DNA of 64,000 nt from Planctomycetota bacterium (GTDB lineage Bacteria > Planctomycetota > Planctomycetia > Planctomycetales > Planctomycetaceae). Under the pieces are notes generated by a model. The model was not told the DNA's origin. It did not search any database and saw only the letters and a list, made by a program, of their open reading frames with translations. Below, one piece after another: positions 7,942-17,567 of this stretch. Location: contig VGZH01000015.1 of NCBI GenBank assembly GCA_016872645.1, positions 1-64,000 of the forward strand, read 5' to 3'. The stretch's first letter is position 1, and each line of letters opens with the position of its first letter. Made by a program: the position numbers and the translations under genes.

Positions 7942-9288
7942 ATGCAGCGTCGCCGATTCTTGAAGTTCGGACTTGCCGGTGCCGGTGGATTGAGCCTGCC
8001 CGCTCTCCTCCAACTTCGAGCGGCAGCCCATGAGAAACCTCGCGAGCGAACCGCGATCATCCTGATGTACTGTCACGGCGGGATCAGCCATATCGACACC
8101 TGGGATCCCAAACCCGAAGCACCCACCGAAATTCGTGGCCCGTTCCAGCCGATTGAGACGCGGGTTCCGGGGATGCAGATCACCGAATTGCTTCCGCGAC
8201 ACGCGGCCATCGCAGACAAGTTCTCGTTGCTGCGATCGCTGTCTCACGAAGCGAGCTGTCACGCCAACGGTCCGAAGCGATTGTTCTCCGGCCACTTCAC
8301 GTTGAACCAAGACTTCAAACCAGAACACCCCGACTGCCTGGCGATTGCGAACTACCTGCGCTGGCAGCGCGGCCGATCAATTCCGAATTACGTCGGGATG
8401 ACGACCTATGGCTTGGAACCGGGGCCGGTCTCGGCGATCGGTCCGGCGTACCTCGGCGAGAAGTACTCGCCGCTGGCGATCTTCGGTGATCCGAACAAAC
8501 AAAACACACTCGGCGGACTGGTCGTGGACACGAACGGCCAACTGGCGCGACGTGGCGAACTGCGAGGACAGCTCGATCGCAGCCCACTGCGAGATGCCGG
8601 ACCAGAATTGCTCAACGAATTTCATCAGCAAGCGTTCGACATTCTTTGCCGACCTGATGCGCAGCGGGCATTCAATCTTGAATTGGAACCAGCCGCCGTC
8701 CGTGATCGCTATGGCCGGACCTCTTGGGGACAACACTGCCTGCTCGCCCGCCGCTTGGTCGAGTCAGGAGTCGATCTAGTCACGGTCACGCTCTGCGGAG
8801 CGGAAGCCGGCGGAGCAGGCAACAACTGGGACGATCACGCCGTGAACTGCGACATCTTCGCCGCGCTGAAAAAGCGATCCGAGAACTTCGACCGCTGCGT
8901 GACAACGTTGATCTCTGACATCTTTGAGCGTGGCCTCAACGAGCGGGTGATGGTCGTCGTCACCAGCGAGTTTGGCCGGACACCGCGCATCAATCGGCAG
9001 GTCGGCAGCCAAACGAAGATCGAGCAACCGGGCCGCGATCACTGGCCGCAAGCCATGTCGATCCTATTCGCTGGCGGAGGGACTCGCGGCGGCCAGGTCA
9101 TTGGTGCGACGAATCGCTTCGGCGAACACCCCATCGACCGCAAGTTCGGCCCGTGGAATTTCATCGCGACGATCTATCAGCACTTGGGGATCGACGCCAA
9201 AAACCTCACCGTCCCCGACCTCTCAGGCCGTCCAATGCCAATCCTTCCCGAGGGCGAGCCAATTCCAGAGCTGGTCAGCCTGTCGTGA
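7942..9288 (+). CDS. DUF1501 family protein, WDDH subtype
   Basis: A 448-residue protein from ATG 7942, beginning MQRRRFLKFGLAGAGGLSLP, a compact Tat signal. Motifs: CHGGISHIDTWDPKPEAP at about 44-61, GNNWDDHAVNCDIF at about 293-306 (WDDH instead of WDTH), SEFGRTP at about 342 and GRDHWPQ at about 364. The WDDHAVN block is shared with the operon A protein at 41023-42474, so these two form a subtype. It starts 16 bases after the third DUF1501 gene and ends the array; about 140 bases then separate it from the propeller gene. The substrate is unknown; it is predicted to act outside the cytoplasmic membrane. Confidence 0.9.
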   Translation: MQRRRFLKFGLAGAGGLSLPALLQLRAAAHEKPRERTAIILMYCHGGISHIDTWDPKPEAPTEIRGPFQPIETRVPGMQITELLPRHAAIADKFSLLRSLSHEASCHANGPKRLFSGHFTLNQDFKPEHPDCLAIANYLRWQRGRSIPNYVGMTTYGLEPGPVSAIGPAYLGEKYSPLAIFGDPNKQNTLGGLVVDTNGQLARRGELRGQLDRSPLRDAGPELLNEFHQQAFDILCRPDAQRAFNLELEPAAVRDRYGRTSWGQHCLLARRLVESGVDLVTVTLCGAEAGGAGNNWDDHAVNCDIFAALKKRSENFDRCVTTLISDIFERGLNERVMVVVTSEFGRTPRINRQVGSQTKIEQPGRDHWPQAMSILFAGGGTRGGQVIGATNRFGEHPIDRKFGPWNFIATIYQHLGIDAKNLTVPDLSGRPMPILPEGEPIPELVSLS

Positions 9289-9428
9289 CGTGAGTCCCAG
9301 AAGACTGCTCGAACATCGCCCACAATTGACCGGCTCGACAATCGACTTGCTGGTTGAAATGCACATGTAGGCACCGGATATTGCCACCCCTTGTGATTCA
9401 ACTCCTCCAGTAACAATCAGGAATCCAA

Positions 9429-10436
9429 ATGATGAAGAGCTGTTGGCTTTCATGCTTCGTCATGTTCGGTCTCGCCCTTCCGGGGTTCGCGGCGGACAAA
9501 GTGAAACCGGTGCGAATGGGTTGCGGGATCATGACCTTTGACACGGTTCCGGGTTGGGGGCTCGGAGAGGACGGCAAGTCGGTGCTCGGTTCAACACACG
9601 GCGGCGTCGTGGTCGATCAGGCGGGAAACGTTTACACCAGTTCGAGTTTGGGCGTCTTTGTCTTCTCGCCGGAGGGCAAAGTCATTCGCCGGTTCCTCGG
9701 CGAAAAATACAACAACATCCATGACCTGGAAATTCGCGCCGAAGGAAACAACGAGTTCATCTACGGTGCTCGCAACGCGGCGGGCGAAGGGATCAAGTTC
9801 CACGCCGAGACCGGAGACATCGCGCTGAAGCTGGGCATTCCGACCGAAGAAGAATCGAAGCTGAAGCTGGCCAAGTGGAGCCCGACGGCAATCACGGTCG
9901 CTCCGAACGGCGACATCATTCTGGCGGATGGCTACGCCAGCAATCACATCTTCAAGTACGACAAGACTGGCAAGTACCTGATGCACTTCGGAACCAAAGG
10001 AAATGGTCTCAAGGAATTCAATACCGCGCACGGCATGACATTGGACACACGCTATGACCCTCCTCGACTTCTGGTCTGCGACCGCAACCACACACCGAAG
10101 GGCCGCCTGTTGCATTACAGCCTTGATGGCCAATTCATTGACGAGGTCGTCACCGGTCTGGGGATGCCTGCCTCGGCTGCCGTTCAAGGGGATTACGTCT
10201 CGGTGCCCGATTTGCACGGTCGAGTGGTGATCCTCGATAAGAGCAACACGATCATGGCGGTGCTCGGCCACAATGCCGATCCCGCGACGCGAGTGAACCA
10301 CAACGTCCCGCAAGACAAATGGATCGAGGGAATCTTCAACGGTACCCACGGTTCGTACTGGGACAAAGATGGCAACTTGTATGTGCAGGACTGGAACGTC
10401 TCCGGCCGCATCATGAAACTGGTGCGAGTGAAGTAG
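9429..10436 (+). CDS. Exported NHL-type beta-propeller protein
   Basis: A 335-residue protein from ATG 9429 (a second ATG follows at once). Residues 1-22 form a Sec signal peptide (CWLSCFVMFGLALPGFAAD). The rest has repeated propeller strands with the NHL pattern of variable residues around G-[D/N]-[I/L]-[Y/I]-[V/L]: GVVVDQAGNVYTSSSLGVFVF, ITVAPNGDIILADGYASNHI (about 155-175), HGMTLDTRYDPPRLLVCDRN, and WDKDGNLYVQDW near the end. Six blades are likely. Such propellers bind ligands or, more rarely, act as lyases or lactonases; none of these activities can be read here. It follows the DUF1501 array on the same strand and is 37 bases before the SASA-zincin gene, so the two may be co-expressed. 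Confidence 0.78.
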   Translation: MMKSCWLSCFVMFGLALPGFAADKVKPVRMGCGIMTFDTVPGWGLGEDGKSVLGSTHGGVVVDQAGNVYTSSSLGVFVFSPEGKVIRRFLGEKYNNIHDLEIRAEGNNEFIYGARNAAGEGIKFHAETGDIALKLGIPTEEESKLKLAKWSPTAITVAPNGDIILADGYASNHIFKYDKTGKYLMHFGTKGNGLKEFNTAHGMTLDTRYDPPRLLVCDRNHTPKGRLLHYSLDGQFIDEVVTGLGMPASAAVQGDYVSVPDLHGRVVILDKSNTIMAVLGHNADPATRVNHNVPQDKWIEGIFNGTHGSYWDKDGNLYVQDWNVSGRIMKLVRVK

Positions 10437-10473
10437 CTGCGTCCCGCTGCAACTCTAGCACGATTGGTTCTGC

Positions 10474-12099
10474 ATGAGATATGGCTCGGCTCTCCTTGTG
10501 TTGTGTCTAATCGTCGCTTCAGCTGGTGCCGCCGAACCATCGCGGCCAGTCAAGGTCTTCATCCTTGCCGGACAGTCCAACATGGAGGGGCAGGCCGTCG
10601 TGGACTTGGACGGCAAAGACTACAACGACGGCAAAGGGACGTTGAACTTCCTGCTGCGCGATCCGCAGAAGGCTCCACTTTTTGAGCATCTGAAGAAAGC
10701 GGATGGAAGCTGGGTGGTCCGCGATGATGTCTGGTGCCGCTACAAGCGGGAGCGCGGTCCGTTGCTTGCGGGACCGTTGACGATGGGATTCAGCGTCTAC
10801 GGCGACAGGCACCACTTCGGCCCTGAACTGCAATTCGGGCATGTCCTGGGAGATCACTTCGAGAACCATGTCTTGTTGATCAAGACCGCTTGGGGTGGCA
10901 AGAGTCTCTTTAAAGATTTCAGGCCGCCGTCGTCAGGCGGAGACGTCGGGCCGTATTACACCAAGATGATTGCGGAGATACGCGATGCTCTCGCGAACTT
11001 AAAGATCGACTTTCCGAGTTATGGTGGCGGTTACGAACTGGCCGGTTTCGTCTGGTATCACGGCTGGAACGACGGAGTTGATCCAAAACACGCGGTGCCG
11101 GAATACGAACAGAATCTGGTCCACCTGATCAACGACATCCGCAAAGAGTTCAACGTTCCGAAGTTGCCGGTCATCATTGGTGAGCTAACCGGTCCCTGGG
11201 TGAACGCGCCCGGTGAGTGGACGACGTTACGAATAGCTCAACGAAAGGCTGCCGAACGTCCAGAGTTCAAAGGCACGGCGTTGTTCGTCGAGACACATGC
11301 TTTCGTGCGCAAGCCAGAGGATTCGCCGAATCCCGGTCACGGACATCACGAGTTCGGCAACGCCGAAACGTATTTTCTGGTCGGTGATGCTCTGGGCAAG
11401 GGGATGAAGACGCTGCTCACGTCTTCGCAGTCCGAAGCCAAGGCTGAGTTGCCGCAACCGACCTCTCGCTCCGTGCGTGAACTCGAAGGTTGGACGCTTC
11501 GCGTCGATGACCGATTGCTCGGCGACACACCCGATGCGGCGCTCGGTGCGCGGACACTTCGGTTTCTCGAAGCGAAGCTGGTCGATATCAAAGCGGTGGT
11601 CCCGGCGGATCGGTTGAAGGACTTGCAGGCCGTCACGATCGTGCTCGACCTGAACTGCGGCGCTCTGGCGTCGATGCAGTATCACCCGAGTGCCGATTGG
11701 CTGAGGGGCAACGGATATCCGGCGGAGTTGGTGAAGTGCGTGCATCTGCCGCGAGCCGCCGACGTCGCGACGCGGCGGAACATCAACGAGCAGCCGTGGT
11801 GCATCCTGCACGAATTGGCTCACGCTTATCACGATCAAAAATTGAGCTTCGACGAACCGCGGATCAAAGCGGCTCATGAGAAATTCAAGGCAAGCGGCCA
11901 TGGCAACGCAACGCTGCTCTACAACGGCAAACGCGTAAAGCACTACGGCTTGACCAACCAGATGGAATTTTTCGCCGAAATGACCGAGTCGTTTTTCGGC
12001 GTCAACGACTTCTTCCCGTTTAACCGCGCGGAATTGCAGGAAGCCGAACCCGAACTGTTCCAGCTTCTCACCGAGATTTGGATTTCTCCGCACAAGTAG
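10474..12099 (+). CDS. SASA-type carbohydrate esterase fused to a zincin-like HExxH domain
   Basis: A 541-residue exported protein with a signal peptide at about 1-20 (LLVLCLIVASAGAAE). Residues about 25-310 match the SASA/DUF303 (sialate O-acetylesterase, acetylxylan esterase) SGNH fold: VFILAGQSNMEGQ with the nucleophile Ser at about 35, an internal GFVWYHGWNDG block and a GHHEFGNAETYFLVG block near 290-310 carrying the likely catalytic His. Residues about 340-541 are a second module with HELAHAYHD at about 446-454, a zinc metallopeptidase HExxH motif. A conserved-looking MEFFAEMTESFFG helix about 50 residues later may supply the third zinc ligand. The fusion suggests deacetylation of a sugar combined with proteolysis or scaffold binding on one glycoprotein or polysaccharide substrate. 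A DUF1501 wreck begins directly after the stop codon. Confidence 0.8.
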   Translation: MRYGSALLVLCLIVASAGAAEPSRPVKVFILAGQSNMEGQAVVDLDGKDYNDGKGTLNFLLRDPQKAPLFEHLKKADGSWVVRDDVWCRYKRERGPLLAGPLTMGFSVYGDRHHFGPELQFGHVLGDHFENHVLLIKTAWGGKSLFKDFRPPSSGGDVGPYYTKMIAEIRDALANLKIDFPSYGGGYELAGFVWYHGWNDGVDPKHAVPEYEQNLVHLINDIRKEFNVPKLPVIIGELTGPWVNAPGEWTTLRIAQRKAAERPEFKGTALFVETHAFVRKPEDSPNPGHGHHEFGNAETYFLVGDALGKGMKTLLTSSQSEAKAELPQPTSRSVRELEGWTLRVDDRLLGDTPDAALGARTLRFLEAKLVDIKAVVPADRLKDLQAVTIVLDLNCGALASMQYHPSADWLRGNGYPAELVKCVHLPRAADVATRRNINEQPWCILHELAHAYHDQKLSFDEPRIKAAHEKFKASGHGNATLLYNGKRVKHYGLTNQMEFFAEMTESFFGVNDFFPFNRAELQEAEPELFQLLTEIWISPHK

Positions 12100-12492
12100 T
12101 CGCGTTTAACCAAAGCCGGAGTTCGTTTCGTCGAGATCTGTCTTCCGGGTTGGGATCAGCACAACAATCTGCATCGCGACCGCATCAAGAACTCCGCTGC
12201 CACTGATCAGCCGACCGCCGCGCTGCTGGATGATCTCGGCCAGCGCGGTCTTCTGGAGGACACGCCGGTCCTGTTTGGCCGCGATCACAACATCACCGGG
12301 TATCCGATGTGGCTAGCCGGGGCGGGCGTGAAAAAAAGTTTTTGATTTGGAGCTACTGACGAATATGGCCTGCACGCCACGCGGCTGGCTTTGATGGGAC
12401 TCGACCACGAACAACTGACCTATCGCTACGCAGGCCGAGATGTCCGCCTGGTCGACGTAGCCGGCGACGTGGCTCACGAGATCTTCGCCTGA
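12100..12492 (+). pseudogene. DUF1501 family protein, C-terminal remnant
   Basis: Beginning at the codon after the SASA-zincin stop, one frame reads like the last third of a DUF1501 protein: RLTKAGVRFVEICLPGWDQH, then PTAALLDDLGQRGLLEDTPV, then [30 protein letters not shown] and a natural end at TGA 12490-12492. The segment that should contain GEFGRTP is deleted in frame between LLEDTPVLF and GRDHN. A TGA interrupts the frame at about 12343, between KKSF and FGATDEYG. No start codon or N-terminal part remains. It is a DUF1501 gene whose first two thirds were lost, probably at the junction with the preceding gene. Confidence 0.85.
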
Positions 12493-12685
12493 ATCAGTGA
12501 CGGGCATCGCGCGGGACAGGGCATTGAGCGTTTGACATCTTTCATTTCATCAATGACGAGTGCCATCAGAATTGACCACAGTGAAAATGACCGTCACGAA
12601 TAACTCACGAAAACGACCACTCACCGGCTTCATCGATAATTCTGGCCACACGAACGCTCGATCGGTTGCCGAGGGCCGGTTGAAA

Positions 12686-15600
12686 TCATTTTGGCGGTGC
12701 CGAGCGAACATCGGAGTCAGTCGGATTACTCAGCAAGTAAGCAATGACGTCTCGTAACTCCTCCGGAGTCTTCACGACTCCGGCCGGCATGGCGGAAATA
12801 TCGGTGAGTTTCCTCGCTTCGATCTCGGACTTGTTGATCGTGACTCGCTTCGTGTCGGGCAACAGTACTTCCAGCTTGTCTCCCGTTTCGGTGACGACGA
12901 GGCCAGTGAGGACTTTGCCCTCCTTCGTTTCGATCGTCGAGGACTTGAAGACTGGCGAGAGGACTTTGTTCGGAGCGAGCACCGACTCGACGAGATACGC
13001 CACTGAAAACCGCTTGCCGGCGTCCGCGAGGCTTGGCCCGCCACCTCCAGGTTGCGTCGCGGTCGCCGCGTGACACTTCGCACAACCGAGCGACTCCGCA
13101 CCGAACAGTTTCTTTCCGCGAGCGACGTCACCCGACTTCACCGCTTCAGCCCAATCGAGCGCGAAGAACTTGGGATCAATCGGCTGCGAGCCGCCGCTGG
13201 CTGACTTCAATCGGTCGGCCAACGACAGACCGTCAGGCTTCTCAGGCAGCGAAAACTTCACGTCGCCGAGATGTTTGAAGTGCAGGTACTGTCCACCGCG
13301 CCCCGATTGCATCCGCACACGGACGAGAATGTCGTTACTGCCCGGCAGCAGATCGAGCGGTACGACATCATCCAGCTGTTGCAGCGGCCGAACGGCATCG
13401 TTGGTGAAGACCAACTTGCCATTGTGCCAGACGCGTACTCCATCCTCGCTGCCGACGAGCAGTTGCATGCGCTGAGCCGTCGGTACGTCGAAACGGATTA
13501 GCGAATAGACCGACGAATTCGGCGACGAACCAAACAGCGTATTGAAGTTGAACAGCGGCCGATCGGGGCTGGTCGTCTTCGTCAGCGTCCACTCAAACGA
13601 TTTGCCGCCGACGTCAGACTTTGCCGCGAGATCAATTGCCGCAGCCTCGACCGGATGTACCGTCTTGAATCCGTCGGCATCCGGCACTGGGCCGAGCATC
13701 CACACCTGCGGTTTGACGTGCTCCAACTTGCCGAGCAGGTTGAGCCGCTTGTCCTGCACATCGGCCGTGACCGCCGCGATCTTCGGTTCAGAGCGCGGGT
13801 CGTTGAGCAGCGACAAGAAATGCGTTGCCTGCAACCGCACCTTGTCGTCGTCATCGCCCAGCCGCTCGACCAGCAGCGAGAAGAGTTTCTCCTGCTCGGC
13901 GGTGTGCTTGAGCGATTTCCAGTGCTCGGCCACCGTATAGTTGCCGACGCGGCCGTACTTGCGCAAGTCAATCGGCTCCTTCTCGTCCGCGAAGAGAATG
14001 ATGTTTGCCTCCTCCTTTTGCTGCGGCGCGAGCGGCGCATCGTCCGGCAGCTTGGCATCGACGGGCGGAATCGTCAGCCGGAACCCGACTGCCAGCACGC
14101 CGGCCATTCGCTGAGACGCTCTGTCGGAGTGACACAGCCATTCGTGGAGTGGGCGCCGCTCTGAATTCAGGGAATTACTAAAGAGATTGAGCAGCCTCTG
14201 TTGAGCAAATCGCGTGTGGCCTGCGGAGACCAGTCGTTCGAGGTATTCAAACAATTTGCTGACCACTTCATTTAGATCACGGCTGACATCGGTTCCCATC
14301 TCCTCCGCAAGACTTCGGAGCGGTTTGTAGCGCTGCTTCCCTTGGACCTTTCGATCGCCATTGTTCTTGAAAAACGGTTGGCCTCGTCGCAGCAGCTCCT
14401 GTCGAGCGGTCGTCGATCGGGAATGGATTGGCGATTGAAATTCTTCTTGCAGCCGCGAGACATCGACGGCTGTCGCTTCGTATCCGTCAAACGGCATCGT
14501 GTCGGGATCGTCTTTGCGGGTGATGACCGCGAGATCGCTGCGATACACAGGCGAGCCTTCGTTCTGAGCCATGTAACAAATCGTGACGAAGACTCGTCCG
14601 CCGCGACCAACGCAGACACCAACCGGCCGCGCCTGATCGCTCCCTTCGAGCAACACATGCTCATTGGCTGTGAATTCGCGAGCCTCGTACGTGTCTCCTT
14701 TGACTTCGAGCGGAAACCGCGTGATCTGCCGGCGACACCAACGAGCGACCAGCAAGTTGTTGTCGTACTTCTCCGGCAGGAAGTCGTCACCATAGTACGT
14801 CTGGAGAACCGGTACGAACCGCCCCAGGTTTTCATGGAGGCTCGGCAGAATGTCGGCCCGTTCGGGCGACTTGCTCTGCAACCAGCCGCGCGGCCAACTG
14901 AAGTACGCCCCTTCAGTCACATGCAACAACCGGCCAGGAACGTAGGCGGATGGCAAGCCCTCGTGATCATTGTCGTTCGTGAAGAGGTTGCCGTCGGCGT
15001 CGAAGCACAATCCGCACGGGTTTCGCAAACCGCGCGAGAAGACTCGCAAGTTGCTCCCGTCTGGCCAAATGCGAAAGACTCCTCCAACGCCGTTGTAGGG
15101 CATCGTGGCCCAATCTTTGTCGCCGACGCGAACGATTTTGTAGCCCTGTCGCGGAGCGACCGGGTTACTTTTGAAGAACATCGTCCAATGACCCCAGTGA
15201 TCCGGCCGAGTGAAGTCGCCGTAGTACCACAGCGGGTCACCCATCGAGACGTAAAGGTCACCGTCTGGTCCCCACGCGCAGGCGTGAAAGCATTGATGAA
15301 CGTGACCGTTCGGCACCCCCCACAGCAACCGTTCAATCGTCACGCCTTCACGTTTCAGCCGAGCACCCGGGAGCCGATAGACCGCGCTGACCGTGACGAC
15401 GTAGAGGTCATCACCTCGAATCTCGATGTCATTGACCCACGTGTGATCGGGGAACTCGAACAGCAACTTCCGCGGCTTGTACTTTCCTCCGTCCGCCAAA
15501 TCGTAGACGAACAGCGTCTTGCGGCCTCCAACAAAAATGCGTCCTGCGGTGTCGAGACGGACCGACAGAAACGAATCGTCTTGCGACGAATCCAGACGTA

Positions 15601-15697
15601 CGACTTTCAGGTCGGTGTCGTTGACGCGGTAATCAAGTTCTTCGGCAAACAGCGGAGTCGCGAACAACATCAACAACAGAGCCAGACGCAATGCCAT
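12686..15697 (-). CDS. PVC-type membrane-bound dehydrogenase with C-terminal cytochrome c domain
   Basis: A 1003-residue exported protein starting at ATG 15695-15697, with a signal peptide at about 1-18 (LALLLMLFATPLFAE). Residues about 25-420 form a glucose/sorbosone-dehydrogenase-like propeller (HQCFHACAWGPDGDLYVSMG, GLRNPCGLCFDADGNLFTND). Residues about 560-690 are helical with HEAT-like repeats (DDDDKVRLQATHFLSLLNDP). About 720-860 is a beta-rich PA14-like segment (RFDVPTAQRMQLLVGSEDG, VRVWHNGKLVF). The last about 130 residues form a cytochrome c domain with CAKCH, followed by the SxxIETKEGKVLTGLV segment typical of planctomycete heme-binding C-termini. The likely role is oxidation of a sugar or alcohol outside the cytoplasmic membrane with electrons passed to heme c. 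The sulfatase gene lies 25 bases upstream and is probably in the same operon. Confidence 0.85.
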   Translation of the reverse strand: MALRLALLLMLFATPLFAEELDYRVNDTDLKVVRLDSSQDDSFLSVRLDTAGRIFVGGRKTLFVYDLADGGKYKPRKLLFEFPDHTWVNDIEIRGDDLYVVTVSAVYRLPGARLKREGVTIERLLWGVPNGHVHQCFHACAWGPDGDLYVSMGDPLWYYGDFTRPDHWGHWTMFFKSNPVAPRQGYKIVRVGDKDWATMPYNGVGGVFRIWPDGSNLRVFSRGLRNPCGLCFDADGNLFTNDNDHEGLPSAYVPGRLLHVTEGAYFSWPRGWLQSKSPERADILPSLHENLGRFVPVLQTYYGDDFLPEKYDNNLLVARWCRRQITRFPLEVKGDTYEAREFTANEHVLLEGSDQARPVGVCVGRGGRVFVTICYMAQNEGSPVYRSDLAVITRKDDPDTMPFDGYEATAVDVSRLQEEFQSPIHSRSTTARQELLRRGQPFFKNNGDRKVQGKQRYKPLRSLAEEMGTDVSRDLNEVVSKLFEYLERLVSAGHTRFAQQRLLNLFSNSLNSERRPLHEWLCHSDRASQRMAGVLAVGFRLTIPPVDAKLPDDAPLAPQQKEEANIILFADEKEPIDLRKYGRVGNYTVAEHWKSLKHTAEQEKLFSLLVERLGDDDDKVRLQATHFLSLLNDPRSEPKIAAVTADVQDKRLNLLGKLEHVKPQVWMLGPVPDADGFKTVHPVEAAAIDLAAKSDVGGKSFEWTLTKTTSPDRPLFNFNTLFGSSPNSSVYSLIRFDVPTAQRMQLLVGSEDGVRVWHNGKLVFTNDAVRPLQQLDDVVPLDLLPGSNDILVRVRMQSGRGGQYLHFKHLGDVKFSLPEKPDGLSLADRLKSASGGSQPIDPKFFALDWAEAVKSGDVARGKKLFGAESLGCAKCHAATATQPGGGGPSLADAGKRFSVAYLVESVLAPNKVLSPVFKSSTIETKEGKVLTGLVVTETGDKLEVLLPDTKRVTINKSEIEARKLTDISAMPAGVVKTPEELRDVIAYLLSNPTDSDVRSAPPK

Positions 15698-15722
15698 GCA
15701 AACATCTCCTGATCGTTGATCG

Positions 15723-17567
15723 TTACGGGAGCAGAGTCAGCGTCACGCGGCGAACGTCCATGACCGACTGGCCGGGGATCTCCAACGCGCGCAGGCTGAG
15801 CGGAGCCTGTCCTTTCTCCAACGCGATCTCGCCAAGCTTTAGCGGGCGAAAGTCTTTCATCGACGATTCGCCGTGCGGACGCGGCAGTGTGTCCTGGTTC
15901 GTATAGAGCGGTGGATTCCAGCCGGGAGCAACTCGGCCGACAAGGCGTGTGTCGCGACAGCTCAGTTCAATCATTGAGCCGACGTCCGCTTCGGAGCAGG
16001 TGTAGTCGATGACCACTTCGTAGCGGCCGGTCGTGTGGACATCCAGCAGCCAGACCATGCGGTCCTCTTTCGAGGTCCAGTTCACGAAGTAAGAGCAGTT
16101 CGGCGCGGCACTGCTGCGACGGACTCCGCCGCGCGGCTCACCGTCGCGAGCCGGCAGCATCGTGATCGGGAACTCGCGGTAGCCGACCGGGATTGGACGG
16201 GGATCGACTGCGTTGCCGACCACCGACATCTGCGGGACTTTCGATTTTGCGTCCGTCACATCGGAACGAGACTTCGCGAACACGTCTTGCCGCCAGGCGG
16301 TCACGGCCGATTGCAGCCGTGAGGCGAGTTCCGCTTCGCGATCGTTGATCGGCGTGGCCTGTCCCGGATCTGCGAGCATGTCGAAGAGTTGTCCACGATC
16401 GTCAAGCCGATACTGTTGCGTTCGCACGCTGATGCGGCCGGCCCACGTCGAGAAGATCATCCGATCGGACCAGTCCGTCGGTTGCTTGAACAGCAGTGGC
16501 GACAGATCGCGACCGTCGAGCGGCTTGTCGCCGACTCGCGATACGCCCGCCAGCGACGTCAGCGTCGGCAACAGGTCGATCGCTCCGGCGATCTGCGTCA
16601 CTGTGTGATCGGGTGGCAATCGAGCGGGCCAGCGGAGGAAGCAGGTCGAACGGACTCCCCCTTCATCGGTTGTCCCTTTACGTCCTTTCATGCCGCCGTT
16701 CCAGCGCCAACTGTTCGGGCCGTTGTCCGAGAAGTAGAGCACGATCGTGTTGTCAGCCAGCTTCAGTTCGTCGAGCTTCGCCAGCACGCGGCCGACGTTG
16801 GCATCCTGGTTCTCGATCATCGCCAAAGCGCAGCGCGTCTCGTCGAGCACCTCTTGATTCGCAAGCGTCGCTCGCTGCGTGATCGGTTTGTCTTTGAATC
16901 GTCGCCAATCCGATTCCGGCGCGGCCCACGGAGAATGCGGCGTTGTGAACGGGACGTAGCAGAAGAAGGGTTTCGCTTTATTGCGGTCGATGAAATGGAG
17001 CGCCTTGTTCGTGCAGAGGTCCACGATGTAGCCCGGCTCGCGGACCATGCGGCCGTTGAGTTCCAGCGGCGGATCAAAGTACTCACCCCAATGCCCCGAG
17101 CTGTGTCCGTAGTACTCATCAAATCCGCGAGCCATCGGGTGATACGGCCACTGACTGCCATTGTGCCATTTTCCGAACGCGCCCGTCGCGTAGCCTGCGG
17201 CTTTGAAGGCTTCCGCAATCGTTCGCTCATCGAGATCGAGCCGCTCCTGCCCCGTCGAAACTCCGCGCACGCCGCCGCGCGGGTGATACCGCCCAGTCAG
17301 AAACTCGGCCCGCGTTGGAGCACAAACAGGACAGACGAAGAAACGATCGAGCGTTACGCCGCTTCGCGCAATCGAATCGATGTGCGGCGTGCTGACCTGC
17401 GTGTTGCCATTGCGGCTGTAGTCTCCCCAGCCTGCATCGTCCGCGAGAAAGATCACGACATTGGGTCGAACGGTCGCGGCAATCGCCTCGTCCGCTTTAA
17501 CGGACAAAACGGAGAGACACAAACCGCAGACAAGCGGGGCGAGGATGTTGTGTGGCGTTAGGGACAT
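15723..17567 (-). CDS. Exported sulfatase with C-terminal beta domain
   Basis: A 614-residue protein. ATG 17565-17567 is chosen because it opens a signal peptide (LAPLVCGLCLSVLSVKADE); the frame continues 60 codons upstream without features. Residues about 33-45 carry VRPNVVIFLADDAGWGD with the metal-binding Asp pair. CAPTRAEFLTGR near residue 81 is the C-x-P-x-R sulfatase signature whose Cys becomes formylglycine. Later motifs include GKWHNG, FVPFTTPHSPW-type residues and YFSDNGPNS. After about residue 420 a separate beta-rich region begins (RYEVVIDYTCSEADVGSMIE), resembling a carbohydrate-binding module. It is predicted to remove sulfate esters from a polysaccharide in the periplasm. The formylglycine-generating enzyme is not in this window. 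It is the first gene of a two-gene operon with the PVC dehydrogenase. Confidence 0.9.
   Translation of the reverse strand: MSLTPHNILAPLVCGLCLSVLSVKADEAIAATVRPNVVIFLADDAGWGDYSRNGNTQVSTPHIDSIARSGVTLDRFFVCPVCAPTRAEFLTGRYHPRGGVRGVSTGQERLDLDERTIAEAFKAAGYATGAFGKWHNGSQWPYHPMARGFDEYYGHSSGHWGEYFDPPLELNGRMVREPGYIVDLCTNKALHFIDRNKAKPFFCYVPFTTPHSPWAAPESDWRRFKDKPITQRATLANQEVLDETRCALAMIENQDANVGRVLAKLDELKLADNTIVLYFSDNGPNSWRWNGGMKGRKGTTDEGGVRSTCFLRWPARLPPDHTVTQIAGAIDLLPTLTSLAGVSRVGDKPLDGRDLSPLLFKQPTDWSDRMIFSTWAGRISVRTQQYRLDDRGQLFDMLADPGQATPINDREAELASRLQSAVTAWRQDVFAKSRSDVTDAKSKVPQMSVVGNAVDPRPIPVGYREFPITMLPARDGEPRGGVRRSSAAPNCSYFVNWTSKEDRMVWLLDVHTTGRYEVVIDYTCSEADVGSMIELSCRDTRLVGRVAPGWNPPLYTNQDTLPRPHGESSMKDFRPLKLGEIALEKGQAPLSLRALEIPGQSVMDVRRVTLTLLP

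Noticed and set aside
14342-15712. Plus-strand open frame of 456 codons
   Set aside because: It lies opposite the PVC dehydrogenase gene, whose domains and signal peptide are clear; the plus-strand product has no recognisable features.
16389-17561. Plus-strand open frame of 390 codons
   Set aside because: Antisense to the sulfatase, which has an intact C-x-P-x-R signature.
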